Below, piece by piece: positions 8,691 through 17,318 of a DNA stretch of 64,000 nt (position 1 is its first letter; each line of letters starts with the position of its first letter). Source of the DNA: Sutterella sp. (GTDB lineage: Bacteria; Pseudomonadota; Gammaproteobacteria; Burkholderiales; Burkholderiaceae_F); NCBI GenBank assembly GCA_019418605.1, contig DYBN01000032.1, positions 1 through 64,000 of the forward strand. The letters are read 5' to 3'. The notes under the pieces were generated by a model, which ran no database searches, had not been told where the DNA came from, and was given only the letters and a program-made list of their open reading frames with translations. Both the position numbers and the translations under genes were made by a program.

Positions 8691-8961
8691 TTTTAGAACT
8701 CCTAAAGTGTCTTTTTGAGAAAAAAATCGGGCAAGTCCTGACGCTGCCGCCCCGGGGCGCGGCACTCGCAGAGCGCGGCGCGCGGGAAACAAGCGGCAAA
8801 AACTACCTGATGATTATTTCGTCAAGACTTGGGAAAAGCCGCAGCCGCTCTCTGCACGAGCAGCCCCAACAATGAGGCCTTCGTGCGCCTTCTTTCAAGC
8901 GCCGCAGCTCTTCCGAATGTAAGGAAAAAATAAAGCGAGGGCGCATCTGCAGCCCTTCTCT

Positions 8962-8993
8962 ACCGCCCCCGGCGGCATTGCCGCGGGGGCGGT
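8962..8993. repeat. Strong GC-rich inverted repeat between flavoprotein and FMN-protein genes
   Basis: ACCGCCCCC plus GCGGCA pairs with TGCCGC plus GGGGGCGGT around a tiny loop, with one bulged G. There is no T-run on either side, so it may be an RNA-stabilising or processing hairpin that changes the ratio of the two gene products. The rest of 8691-9050 has no supported gene. Confidence 0.5.
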
Positions 8994-9050
8994 AAAGGAT
9001 AGCATACACATGCGCCCTGCCGTCTTATCCGAGCGGATTAACTCGCTCGA

Positions 9051-10457
9051 TTAGTGCTTCTTGGCGTAGTCGACAGCGGACTGACCGGCGATGCGGCCGA
9101 AGACGATGATGTCGGCCTGAGCATTGCCGCCCAGACGGTTGGCGCCGTGCACGCCGCCCGTGACTTCACCAGCGGCGAAGTAGCCCGGAATCGGCTGGCC
9201 CTTGGTGTTGAGCACTTCAGCCTTGGTGTTGATCTTCACGCCGCCCATCGTGTGGTGCACGGCAGGCGTGACGCGAATGGCGTAGTACCCCGGCTTGTCA
9301 AGCGGGCGCTCCATCTTGGTGCGGCCGCAGCAGCTGTCCTTGCCGGCCTTCTGGTCCTTGGCGTACTGCGCCATCGTGGCCTTCAGGTTGGCGGCGGGAA
9401 CACCCATCTTCTGGGCGACTTCGTCAAGCGTCTTGCCCTGGATCACCATGTCGGGGGTCTTGATGTAGCCCTCGATGGCCTTCAGAGACTTGCGCACGTC
9501 TTCATCAAAGAACATGAAGGCGTGACTCGTGGGCTGCTTGAGGATTTCGGCCGAGACGTAGTCGCGGGTGCCGAGCTCGTCGCAGAAGCGCTTGCCTTCG
9601 GTGTTGACCAAAATGGCGCCGTTGCCGCGCACGGCTTCGGTCACCATCACGCCGGTCGTCTCAACAACGGTCGGGTGGGTCTGAATCTGGTCCATGTCGA
9701 CGAAGGCCGCGCCCACCTTCTCAGAGAGCACGATGCCGTCGCCCGTGGCGCCCGGATGGTTCGTCGTGGCAAAGCCCTTCAGACGCGGAACGATCTTGGA
9801 GACCATTTCGTTGTTGCCGGCAAAGCCGCCCGCGGCGTTGACCACGGCCTTGGCGTCGAGCTCATAGGTCTTGCCGTCGTTCTTGACCTTCACGCCCGTG
9901 ATGGCGCCGGTCTTCTTGTCCTGGATGAGGTCCACGACCTGGCTTTCGGTGCGCAGGTCAATCTTGCGGGCCTGCACGGCGTTGGCCAGAGTCTTCACGA
10001 CTTCGGGGCCGACCGGAGCGCCGCCCGTCGGACGGTGGCAGCGCTTGTTGGTGGCGCCGCCCATGAAGCCGACGTCGTTGAAGTCGCCGCCCAGGCTAAT
10101 GAGCCACTGCACGGCCGAGTTCGAATTCTTGGCGAGAACGCGCACGAGTTCAGGATTGTTGAGGTTGTGGCCGCCCTTCATCGTGTCCTGATACATCTGC
10201 TCGATGCTGTCCTTGATGCCCATCTTGGCCTGCTGAGGCGTCTCGGCAGCGTTGATGCCGCCCGTGGCGCGGATCGTGTTGCCGCCGGGGAAGGCCATCT
10301 TTTCAAGGATGACGACCTTGGCGCCCGCGTCGTGAGCCGTCACGGCGGCGGCCATGCCGGCGCCGCCGGCACCGATCACGACGATGTCGGTCTTTTCGGC
10401 AGCCTGCGCGGCACCGAAGGCAGCCGCAACCATCGCGGCAATAAGCACTTTCTTCAT
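9051..10457 (-). CDS. Periplasmic flavocytochrome-type fumarate reductase flavoprotein subunit
   Basis: A 468-residue exported FAD enzyme reducing fumarate or a similar unsaturated acid. It has a Sec signal (MKKVLIAAMVAAAFGAAQA), the dinucleotide fold VIGAGGAGMAAAVTA (about 28-42) and the Shewanella FccA/Ifc3 catalytic set by motif: His in QIQTHPT, Arg in the RFCDELGTRD stretch, His in PAVHHTMGG, and Arg in GGVHGANRLGGNA. No heme motifs or fused FMN domain, so electrons must arrive through a partner, plausibly the FMN protein at 8361-8690. The ATG at 10457 follows AGGAGGGGAG. The fumarate-type His/Arg set makes fumarate the first guess; urocanate and other acids remain possible. Confidence 0.87.
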   Translation of the reverse strand: MKKVLIAAMVAAAFGAAQAAEKTDIVVIGAGGAGMAAAVTAHDAGAKVVILEKMAFPGGNTIRATGGINAAETPQQAKMGIKDSIEQMYQDTMKGGHNLNNPELVRVLAKNSNSAVQWLISLGGDFNDVGFMGGATNKRCHRPTGGAPVGPEVVKTLANAVQARKIDLRTESQVVDLIQDKKTGAITGVKVKNDGKTYELDAKAVVNAAGGFAGNNEMVSKIVPRLKGFATTNHPGATGDGIVLSEKVGAAFVDMDQIQTHPTVVETTGVMVTEAVRGNGAILVNTEGKRFCDELGTRDYVSAEILKQPTSHAFMFFDEDVRKSLKAIEGYIKTPDMVIQGKTLDEVAQKMGVPAANLKATMAQYAKDQKAGKDSCCGRTKMERPLDKPGYYAIRVTPAVHHTMGGVKINTKAEVLNTKGQPIPGYFAAGEVTGGVHGANRLGGNAQADIIVFGRIAGQSAVDYAKKH

Positions 10458-10702
10458 GGGATTCTCCCCTCCTAACAAAAGCCCCGTCCGCCGTGCGGGC
10501 GGGACAGTCAGAAAACTGCTGTTTTTGTACTACTTGTCAACCGTCTCCGGAAGGGCAACATGCATTGCCTACCCGGGCGGTGGACACTGCGCGATTATAG
10601 AGCCCGGCACATGGTGATTTTCACGCAAATATTGCCCTTGCTTTGACGTAGTACAAACCATGCATCACTTGTTTTCACTTGCCTGCGTCCAAATCGGGCT
10701 CT

Positions 10703-10744
10703 TGACTTTTTTAGCTTTTGCTACATAATTGCGAACTATGTAGC
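10703..10744 (+). promoter_or_regulatory. Promoter with overlapping palindromic operator
   Basis: TTGACT (10703-10708) and CATAAT (10724-10729) form a possible -35/-10 pair with a short 15-bp spacer. GCTACATA (10720-10727) and TATGTAGC (10737-10744) form an 8-bp inverted repeat overlapping that -10 box, a classic repressor site layout. The 364-bp divergent region 10458-10821 also carries TTGTACTAC (10525-10533) and its reverse complement GTAGTACAA (10648-10656). No regulator gene is adjacent. Confidence 0.45.
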
Positions 10745-10821
10745 AGGCACTACAAAATAGATGCCGCAAAACACCGCACTTGTTTGAAGCATCTGCATTT
10801 TTTTATCGAGGAGGAGCAATC

Positions 10822-11205
10822 ATGCCCAACGTCAAGAACGTGCCCGTGAGCGAATACAACGCCGTCGTCGAAGCCGCCGGCAAGTACGTCGAAGGACTGC
10901 GCGTCGGAGACCCCGAGATCGTGGCGCAGGCCTTTCACAAGGATGCCGTGATGTACGGACTCTCCAACGGCACCACGCTCTTAGGCGGCCCCATCAGCAA
11001 CCTCTATGACTTCGTGCGCGCCAACGGAAAGGCGGCCAACATCGAAACCCGCATCGACGTGCTCGCCATCACGCCCACGACCGCCGTCGTGCGCATCGAC
11101 ATGGAGCACGATGCGATCAACGCCGACTACAACGACTATCTCACGTTCATCAAGCTTGACGGCCGCTGGCAGGCGATCGCCAAGGTCTTCCATCAGTTCT
11201 GCTGA
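10822..11205 (+). CDS. NTF2-like (SnoaL/lumazine-binding-like) protein
   Basis: A 127-residue soluble protein with the cone-shaped NTF2-like layout: N-terminal helices (YNAVVEAAGKYVEGLRVGD), HKDAVMYG, a middle helix, then beta strands ending in YLTFIKLDGRWQAIAKVFHQ. This ending is typical of the putative lumazine-binding/SnoaL group. It begins at ATG 10822 after a strong GAGGAGGAG site. It is divergent from the flavoprotein gene and ends at a clear terminator. Catalytic function cannot be read from sequence; a ligand-binding or isomerase role is possible, perhaps tied to the same regulatory region. Confidence 0.78.
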   Translation: MPNVKNVPVSEYNAVVEAAGKYVEGLRVGDPEIVAQAFHKDAVMYGLSNGTTLLGGPISNLYDFVRANGKAANIETRIDVLAITPTTAVVRIDMEHDAINADYNDYLTFIKLDGRWQAIAKVFHQFC

Positions 11206-11245
11206 TCTCAGAAAAGGCGCCCCGCGCGATGCGCGGGGCTTGACC

Positions 11246-11270
11246 GGCAGCCTCTCGGGCTGCCTTTTTT
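11246..11270 (+). terminator. Rho-independent terminator
   Basis: GGCAGCC (11246-11252) and GGCTGCC (11258-11264) flank a 5-base loop and are followed by six Ts. A second GC hairpin (about 11220-11239) precedes it. It ends the NTF2-like transcript and faces the converging AAA gene. Confidence 0.85.
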
Positions 11271-11297
11271 GTCTTTGCCGCTTGGGAAAAGAGGCTT

Positions 11298-12914
11298 TCA
11301 GCCGCTTTTGCCAGGTCCTGAAATCGCCCGCCAGCGCACAAAGCGCTGCGCGTCCTTTGAAAAGACAAGCGCGACTTCAAAAAGCTCGCGGCCTCCCCGC
11401 GGGCTTTTGCCTCGGTGCTTTTGCAAAAGCTTCAAGGCGTCCTCTTGGAGAACCCCGGGGGCTTCTTGAGTACCCCCTGCACATTTGATTTCAAACACCC
11501 AGCGGCGGGCCCCGGCATCTATTTCAAGGACGCCCTCCCCCTGGGCTAAAACCGTCCTGACCTGCGGGAGCATCTCGGCTCCCGTCAGAAGAACCTGCAG
11601 ATACGCCGCGCAGGCGGCTTCGTCAACGATCGGACGGCGCGCGTGATCGAGCGCGTCCAAAAGGTCGTTGAAGCGCCGCACCACATCCTGCACGCCGCCT
11701 GTTTCAAGAACGCTCGCAAGCGCCTGGTTGTCTTTGGAACGGAAGGGCACGTGCACAAGCAGCTCATCGGCATAGAGCTGCGCCATCGACACGGCCACCT
11801 CTTCGTTTGGATAGACGAGCTCGACCACGCCGTTGGCGCTCACCGACCCGATGGTGAGGTAGCCCGCTTGAAAAAGAAGACTCGCCCGATTGCGGCCCCT
11901 ATGGCTGCTGGCAGCGGACATGTCGCGCAGCCAGAGCGTTTTTTCCCTGGCGTACCAGAGGGGATCGTCAAGCCCAAGCCATTGCAGGTAGTTGAGCAGC
12001 ACGCTTGCGTGCCCGCCGCTTGCAAACCAGTAGTCCACAAAGCCTTGCTGCGGGCTGGCCAGAAAGTTGAGCACGGACCAGGGACAAAGAACGCGCACCT
12101 GCGCCCCGGCGTCAAAGCAATAGCCGCCGTAGCGGGCCTTGAGCCGCGCAAGCGTCTCGTCGGCGGGAAGGTCAAGAAGCGCGGCCGCCTCCTCGAGCCG
12201 ATTCCAAAAACAGCTCTTTACCTCGTCTTCGGTAAAGCCCAGCAAGGCGCCGAAAGCGGGATCAAGCGAAATGTCGGTGAGGTCGGTGAGGTCGTTGAAT
12301 TCCGAAAAAATGCCGCTCTCTGAGAGCTTCGTGATGCCCGTCATGAAGAAAAAGCGCAGGCACCCGCCGCTGCTTTTAAAGACGGCAAAAAACCGGCGCA
12401 TGATCATGCTCACGCCTTCAAAGAGCTCATCGGCTCCAAGGCAAGCCGCAAGCGGCGCGTCGTACTCGTCGATCAAAACGACAAGAGAGCGCACGGGCCT
12501 TGCGTCAAGCCAATTGGAAAGTTGCAGCACCGCGTCAAGGCCGGCGGCGCACGCAAATCCCGCCCGGGCAAAGCGCAATGCGATGTATGCCGAGAACCTT
12601 TCGGAAAATTCGTCGAGAGTGCGAAAAGCCTTGACTTCGGCAAAATCAAGACGCACGACCTGATAGGTTTTGTCCTTCCAGCGCGGCTCGATGGCAAGGC
12701 CTTGGAAGTCGCGCAGCCCGTTTGCAAAGAGCGTCTCGAAGGTCGAAACCAAAAGCGATTTTCCAAAGCGCCTCGGGCGCGCAAGAAAGAGCTTGCCGTC
12801 AACTTTCGCAAGATCCGCAACAAGCCTCGTTTTATCGACGTACAAAGCGCCGCTATCGCGCAAGGCGGGAAAGTGAGAGCGACCCAAGGGCAGTTGGGAA
12901 GCGTTCTTTGCCAT
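11298..12914 (-). CDS. AAA-ATPase-like / PD-(D/E)XK nuclease-like protein (DUF1703 type)
   Basis: A 538-residue cytosolic protein with an N-terminal AAA-ATPase-like domain (PF09820 type) and a C-terminal PD-(D/E)XK nuclease-like domain (PF08011 type). Walker A appears as RPRRFGKSLLVST (about 47-59) and Walker B as LVVLIDEYDAPL (about 145). The nuclease core is read as LEIDAG...WVFEIKC (about 485-500), giving D and E-x-K. Such genes are widespread in gut bacteria, often in many copies; function is uncertain, with defence or mobile-element links proposed. The ATG at 12914 is preferred over the TTG just before it. It converges on the NTF2-like gene. Confidence 0.85.
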   Translation of the reverse strand: MAKNASQLPLGRSHFPALRDSGALYVDKTRLVADLAKVDGKLFLARPRRFGKSLLVSTFETLFANGLRDFQGLAIEPRWKDKTYQVVRLDFAEVKAFRTLDEFSERFSAYIALRFARAGFACAAGLDAVLQLSNWLDARPVRSLVVLIDEYDAPLAACLGADELFEGVSMIMRRFFAVFKSSGGCLRFFFMTGITKLSESGIFSEFNDLTDLTDISLDPAFGALLGFTEDEVKSCFWNRLEEAAALLDLPADETLARLKARYGGYCFDAGAQVRVLCPWSVLNFLASPQQGFVDYWFASGGHASVLLNYLQWLGLDDPLWYAREKTLWLRDMSAASSHRGRNRASLLFQAGYLTIGSVSANGVVELVYPNEEVAVSMAQLYADELLVHVPFRSKDNQALASVLETGGVQDVVRRFNDLLDALDHARRPIVDEAACAAYLQVLLTGAEMLPQVRTVLAQGEGVLEIDAGARRWVFEIKCAGGTQEAPGVLQEDALKLLQKHRGKSPRGGRELFEVALVFSKDAQRFVRWRAISGPGKSG

Positions 12915-13066
12915 CAACGAAAGCCCGTCAGGAAAATGAGCCCTGGGCGCGCATGCCTGCGCGGCCCCCTTTCAGAGCGTAGACAAAAAATCCCGCGGCG
13001 CTGCCTGTCCCTGCGGCTCCAAACGGGGCGCAGGCGCGCAAGCATCGCGCGGGACTCTCAGAGCGT

Positions 13067-15169
13067 TTAGCTCTTGGTCTTGCCCCAGCTGTCGCGCAGT
13101 CCGACGGCAAGGTTAAAGACCGCGCGCTGCGGCGAGTGCTCGACGCGGTCGCTTACGAAGTAGCCCGTGCGCTCAAACTGAAAGCGCGTATCGGGCGCAG
13201 CGGCGGCAGCCGCCGGCTCCACGTAGCCCGCGTAGACCTTCTTGCTGTCGCGGTTGAGCACGTCAAGAAAGTTCTTTTCCGCATCCGGGTGCGCCACCAT
13301 AAAGAGACGCTCGTAAAAGCGCAGCTCGGCGGGAACGGCCGTGGCGGCGTCAAGCCAGTGAATCGCAGCCTTGGTTTTGACCGAGTCCGCGCCCGCCGTC
13401 CCCGTGCGGGTCTGCGGCAGGTAGTCGGCGTGCACGCACACGACGCGGCCGTTTTCGTCCTTTTCAAAGGACGTGGGCACGATCACGTAGCCGTAGCGCA
13501 GGCGCACGGGCTTGGCCGGGGACCCGTCGGCGGGAATCGTCAAGCGGCGGTATCCCTTCGGGGGCACCTCGGCAAAGTCGTCTTCCTCAATCCACAGCTC
13601 GCGGCTCATGGTGAGCACGCGCGTTCCCATCTCGGGCTTTTGCGGGTGGTTGGGGGCCTCAAGCTCCTCGCTTTGCCCCTCCGGATAGTTGTCGATCACA
13701 AGCTTTAAAGGCCGCACGATGCCAAAGCGCCTCTGAGCGCTCGACTCAAGATCCTCTCTGAGGCTTTGCTCGAGAACGCCGTAGTCGATCCAGCCGCCCG
13801 CCACGCGGCTCACGCCGCAGTGCTCGACGAAATTTTTCAGCGCCTGCGCCGTGTAGCCCCTGCGGCGCAGACCCACGATCGTGGGCATGCGGGGATCGTC
13901 CCAGCCGTCGACGTAGCCCTCGGTCACAAGCGTGATGAGCTTGCGCTTGCTCAGCACCACGTTCGTCAGACTCAGGCGGTTGAATTCGTACTGGTGCGAC
14001 AGAAGGAAGAAGTTCTTTCTTACCACCGCCGAGAGGGCGGCCTGCATGAGCGGCGTGAAGTTCTGCGGGTACTGCGTTAAAAGCGTAAAGAACGTCTTTC
14101 CCTGCGCGCCCTCCAAGTTTTCCGGGCCGCCCGTGGCAGACCAGTGACCAAAGAGTTCGCCCATGGCGACCTCGGGGTCGGAAAGGCCCAGCTTGGCGCG
14201 GGCGTTGAAGGCCGCGCGAGCAAAGGCAAGCGCGCGCTCGTCGTCTCCTGCGGCCATCGCGGCGATGATTTTCTTTGCCTCCTCGTACTGCGGCGCTCTC
14301 AAAACGGGCACGATGCGCTCAAGCGCCCAGTCGTAGAACGCCCTCTGGTCTTCAAACTCAAGCGTGCAGATCGAGTGCGTGATGTTTTCAAGCGAATCCT
14401 CAATGGGATGCGCAAAGGTGTACATCGGGTAGATGCACCAGGTGTTGCCCGTGGCCTGGTGCTCGGCAAAGCGGATGCGGTAGATGGCCGGGTCGCGCAG
14501 GTTGATGTTGGGCGAGGCCATGTCGATCTTGGCGCGCAGCACCATCGAACCCTCGGGATGTTTGCCTGCGCGCATCTCGCGGAAAATCCGCAGGTTTTCC
14601 TCGGGCGAGCGGTCGCGGAAGGGCGAGTTTTTGCCGGGCTCGGTGAGCGTGCCGCGGTTTTCCTTCATCTGCTCGGCGCTTTGCTCGTCGACGTAGGCGT
14701 AGCCCGTCTTGATGAGGTGTTCGGCAAAGGCGTACATCCACTCAAAGTACGACGAGGCGTGATAGAGGTTCACCTCGTCGCCGTGGCGCCAGTCAAAGCC
14801 CATCCAGTGCACGCTCTCCAAAATGGCGTCGACGTACTCCTGATCCTCCTTGACGGGGTTCGTGTCGTCAAAGCGCATGTGGCAGTAGCCGCCGTAGTCC
14901 TGCGCAAGCCCGAAGTTAAGGCAAATGCTCTTGACGTGGCCGATGTGCAGATAGCCGTTGGGCTCGGGCGGAAAGCGCGTGCGGATGCGCGCGGGGTCTT
15001 CGACGCCTTGCGCGGCCTGCTCGCCGTAGGGGGCCGGATGTCCGCACCAGAGCCGCGGCCGGTTGCTGTTGGCCGCAAGGTCCGCTTCGATGATGGCGCG
15101 GATGAAATTCGTCGGGCGCACGGCGCCCTTGTCTTCACTTCGTTCTTCCTGATGAACCGTATCTGACAT
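13067..15169 (-). CDS. glnS: Glutaminyl-tRNA synthetase with large insertion
   Basis: Class I synthetase charging tRNA-Gln. The signatures are PPEPNGYLHIGH (HIGH, about 67-78) and VVLSKRKL (KMSKS equivalent, about 404-411), followed by GWDDPRMPTI and a C-terminal anticodon-binding beta-barrel. Length is 700 residues against about 550-590 usual. Two insertions explain it: about 22 residues before the HIGH motif (PRLWCGHPAPYGEQAAQG) and about 100 residues (291-390, bases 14000-14299) between VPVL and HQYEFNRL, which are adjacent in ordinary GlnRS. The ATG at 15169 precedes RPTNFIRAIIEADLA, the normal start; an extension to 15364 is not needed. Confidence 0.95.
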   Translation of the reverse strand: MSDTVHQEERSEDKGAVRPTNFIRAIIEADLAANSNRPRLWCGHPAPYGEQAAQGVEDPARIRTRFPPEPNGYLHIGHVKSICLNFGLAQDYGGYCHMRFDDTNPVKEDQEYVDAILESVHWMGFDWRHGDEVNLYHASSYFEWMYAFAEHLIKTGYAYVDEQSAEQMKENRGTLTEPGKNSPFRDRSPEENLRIFREMRAGKHPEGSMVLRAKIDMASPNINLRDPAIYRIRFAEHQATGNTWCIYPMYTFAHPIEDSLENITHSICTLEFEDQRAFYDWALERIVPVLRAPQYEEAKKIIAAMAAGDDERALAFARAAFNARAKLGLSDPEVAMGELFGHWSATGGPENLEGAQGKTFFTLLTQYPQNFTPLMQAALSAVVRKNFFLLSHQYEFNRLSLTNVVLSKRKLITLVTEGYVDGWDDPRMPTIVGLRRRGYTAQALKNFVEHCGVSRVAGGWIDYGVLEQSLREDLESSAQRRFGIVRPLKLVIDNYPEGQSEELEAPNHPQKPEMGTRVLTMSRELWIEEDDFAEVPPKGYRRLTIPADGSPAKPVRLRYGYVIVPTSFEKDENGRVVCVHADYLPQTRTGTAGADSVKTKAAIHWLDAATAVPAELRFYERLFMVAHPDAEKNFLDVLNRDSKKVYAGYVEPAAAAAAPDTRFQFERTGYFVSDRVEHSPQRAVFNLAVGLRDSWGKTKS

Positions 15170-15416
15170 AGCTCGGTGAGTGTGGTCGCGCAAGGACCAA
15201 GGCCTTGCAAGAGAAAATTTCCGCAGTCTTGGCGAAAGCTGCAGAAAAAAATGATGTGGAATCGCGTCTCCCTTTTGACAGGGCGCTCCCAATATTTGCC
15301 TTTCTTTAAAGGCCCCCCCGGGGCGTTTTGCGCCCCGTAAATGCTTGATTTTAGCGAAGAACAAAAGGCCTCATTGAAAGCCCGGCAAAAAGCTCTGCAA
15401 AGGGCCCGCGCAGAAT

Positions 15417-15770
15417 CTAGAAAAGTCCCGTCAGGCCGTTTGCCATGGCCACGTAGAGCGCCGTGCCTGAAAAAATCGACAGCAGCGGGTTTTTGAAAAA
15501 CCACTGCAGCGCGAAGGTAAGCGCAATGGCAAGCGCCTCCTCAATCGGAAAGCGCGAAAAAAAGGTTTCGCCTGCGCGCGCATCGGCCGCCCCCATCGCC
15601 GCGTGCACGACAAGCAGCACCATGATGGCAAGCGGCAGAAACTTCCCCAGATCGTCGACCCAGCGCTGTTTTTTGAGCCACTCGCTTGCCACGAATGGAA
15701 GCGCGCGCTCGGCAAACGTGACCGCCGTCATCGCCGCAAACACGGCAAGAAGGTAGAGAACGTCGTCCAT
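15417..15770 (-). CDS. azlD: Branched-chain amino acid exporter, small subunit
   Basis: A 117-residue inner-membrane protein with about four hydrophobic segments (YLLAVFAAMTAVTF, LPLAIMVLLVVHAAM, ALAIALTFALQWFF, LLSIFSGTALYVAM) and the AzlD pattern ALPF near residue 24. It pairs with AzlC to export branched-chain amino acids. Its ATG at 15770 overlaps the azlC stop by one base, so the two are translationally coupled. A GC-rich hairpin about 15319-15338 lies downstream. Confidence 0.88.
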   Translation of the reverse strand: MDDVLYLLAVFAAMTAVTFAERALPFVASEWLKKQRWVDDLGKFLPLAIMVLLVVHAAMGAADARAGETFFSRFPIEEALAIALTFALQWFFKNPLLSIFSGTALYVAMANGLTGLF

Positions 15771-16591
15771 CACGGCACCTCCCGGGAAGTCAGGCGGGAC
15801 CCGCTGCCATTGTCTTGAGATGCGCGGGCCTCGGACGCATCAGCCGCAGCCGGCTCTTTTTGACGCGTTTTTTCTTCGCCCGCGCTGCAAGAATGCCTGC
15901 GGCGCAGCCGCCCCCAGAGCAGGCCCGCGGCCATGCAAAAGGCAATCGAAACCGACAGCGCATGCTCGGGCAGCAGCAGCCGCGCCGCAAAGTAGCCCGC
16001 CAGGGCCGACCACAGGGGCCAGGCGCTTGTTCTCTGCCGCCACAGTTCGCACATGAGCATGGCAAAAAGGCTTGTGAGCACAAAGTCCATGCCGGCAAGA
16101 TCAATTTTTGCCGCCGCACCGATCACGGCTCCGAGCGCGCTGCCCGTCACCCACCAGAGGTGATTGAAAAAACTGAGCCAAAAGACCTTGGTCTTGGGCG
16201 CGTCTTCGGGCAGGAGGCTCAATAGCGAAAACGTCTCGTCGGTGAGCGCAAAGACGCAGTACCAGCGCCGCCAGCCCGACTCGGGCATCTTGCGCAGCAG
16301 CGGCAGCCCGTAGAAGATGTGCCGCAGATTGAGAACCGCGGTGGCAAAGGCAATCGAGGCAACAGAGGCGCCCGCGGCAAGCATGGGCACCATCATGTAC
16401 TGCACGGCGCCCCCGTAGATCAGAATCGAGGAGACGACGGCAAGCCAGGGGGCGCCGCCGGCCTGCACAAAAAGAAACCCAAAGACGATCCCCAGGGGCA
16501 CGTAGCCCAGCAGCACCGGAATGGATGCGCGCAGCGCGTCGCGCACCGGCGCTCCCGCGTCGCCAGCGCTTGTGATTGTCGTCGAGGTCAT
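15770..16591 (-). CDS. azlC: Branched-chain amino acid exporter, large subunit
   Basis: A 273-residue membrane protein of the AzlC family with multiple transmembrane segments. Family features are IPVLLGYVPLGIVFGFLF near the N-terminus, IYGGAVQYMMV, LNLRHIFYGLPLL and ALTDETFSLL. The last 45 residues are a hydrophilic, charged tail (GRLRRRHSCSAGEEKTRQK onward) longer than in many homologues. It forms a two-gene operon with azlD. A terminator hairpin of the upstream genes lies at 16609-16638, so its promoter must be in the short gap 16592-16608 or readthrough is used. Confidence 0.9.
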   Translation of the reverse strand: MTSTTITSAGDAGAPVRDALRASIPVLLGYVPLGIVFGFLFVQAGGAPWLAVVSSILIYGGAVQYMMVPMLAAGASVASIAFATAVLNLRHIFYGLPLLRKMPESGWRRWYCVFALTDETFSLLSLLPEDAPKTKVFWLSFFNHLWWVTGSALGAVIGAAAKIDLAGMDFVLTSLFAMLMCELWRQRTSAWPLWSALAGYFAARLLLPEHALSVSIAFCMAAGLLWGRLRRRHSCSAGEEKTRQKEPAAADASEARASQDNGSGSRLTSREVP

Positions 16592-16608
16592 CGAAAAACG
16601 CCGCTACT

Positions 16609-16638
16609 AAAAAAGACAAACGCCCCGCACCGCGGGGC
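16609..16638 (-). terminator. Rho-independent terminator after ybaK
   Basis: Minus strand GCCCCGC (16638-16632) pairs with GCGGGGC (16628-16622), then a T-rich stretch including six Ts opposite 16609-16614. It lies about 130 bp after the ybaK stop and just before azlC. Confidence 0.6.
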
Positions 16639-16766
16639 CGGAAGAAAAAAACGAAAACAGGGCGCAAAGGGCCCCTGATATTTGTTGAATTTTGTTGATT
16701 TGCCGGCCCGCCTCTTCGCCGAGCCGGCAGGCCGCGCATTGTATCAGTGCAAGATTGCGCGCCCTT

Positions 16767-17252
16767 TCAGGGTTCCTGAGCCTTCCCGCTCTTGCAGACG
16801 TCAACGCGCCCGGCGGCCCCGGCCGCAATTTCGAGCTCCTTTGGAGTGAGCTCAACGGCGCTGGCAGCGTCCCCCACGGCCGGGAACACGGTTTCAAAGC
16901 GCTCGACGGAGGCGTCGACATAGCAGGCAACGCCCGGGTTGCGCCCAAAGGGCGTCACGCCGCCCGGGGCGTGTCCCACGAGGGGCTCGACCTTGTCGCC
17001 TGCGAGCATTCTGGGCTTCATGCCGAAGGCGCGCTTGAACTTCGCGCCGTCAATGCGCGCGTCGCCCGCGGCCACGACAAGGACGGCGCCGCCATCCTTG
17101 CCCTGCAGCGCAATCGTCTTTGCGATGCGCGCGGGCTCCACGCCCAGAGCATGCGCGGCAAGCGCCACCGTGGCCGAAGACTCGGACAGGCGCCGGATGC
17201 GGTCGGCGTACCCAAGCGCCTCAAGCGCTTTGCTTGCCCGCTCAAACGACAT
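16767..17252 (-). CDS. YbaK/EbsC-type aminoacyl-tRNA deacylase
   Basis: A 161-residue cytosolic protein of the YbaK/ProX superfamily, which hydrolyses mischarged tRNA such as Cys-tRNA-Pro. Recognisable parts are ARIAKTIALQGKDGGAVLVVAAGDARID (first strands), AKFKRAFG with the conserved Lys, and GHAPGGVTPFG (about 93-103), the family's glycine-rich loop. AAGGAG lies 10 bp before the ATG. It follows moaC by 66 bp; the gap holds short repeats of TTTGGCTTTGT on the plus strand. Substrate specificity among YbaK, ProX and EbsC types is not assigned. Confidence 0.88.
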   Translation of the reverse strand: MSFERASKALEALGYADRIRRLSESSATVALAAHALGVEPARIAKTIALQGKDGGAVLVVAAGDARIDGAKFKRAFGMKPRMLAGDKVEPLVGHAPGGVTPFGRNPGVACYVDASVERFETVFPAVGDAASAVELTPKELEIAAGAAGRVDVCKSGKAQEP

Positions 17253-17318
17253 GGTTCAAGACTCCTTGCTTTGATTTGGCTTTGTTTGGCTTTGTTTGAG
17301 TTTGCCTGCGGCAATGCT

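Noticed and set aside
9054..10475. Antisense frame opposite the fumarate-reductase-type flavoprotein
   Set aside because: Exact mirror of the real gene with no independent features.
17270..17312. Short TTTGGCTTTGT repeats between moaC and ybaK as a regulatory element
   Set aside because: Two imperfect copies only; likely slippage in a spacer rather than a site.
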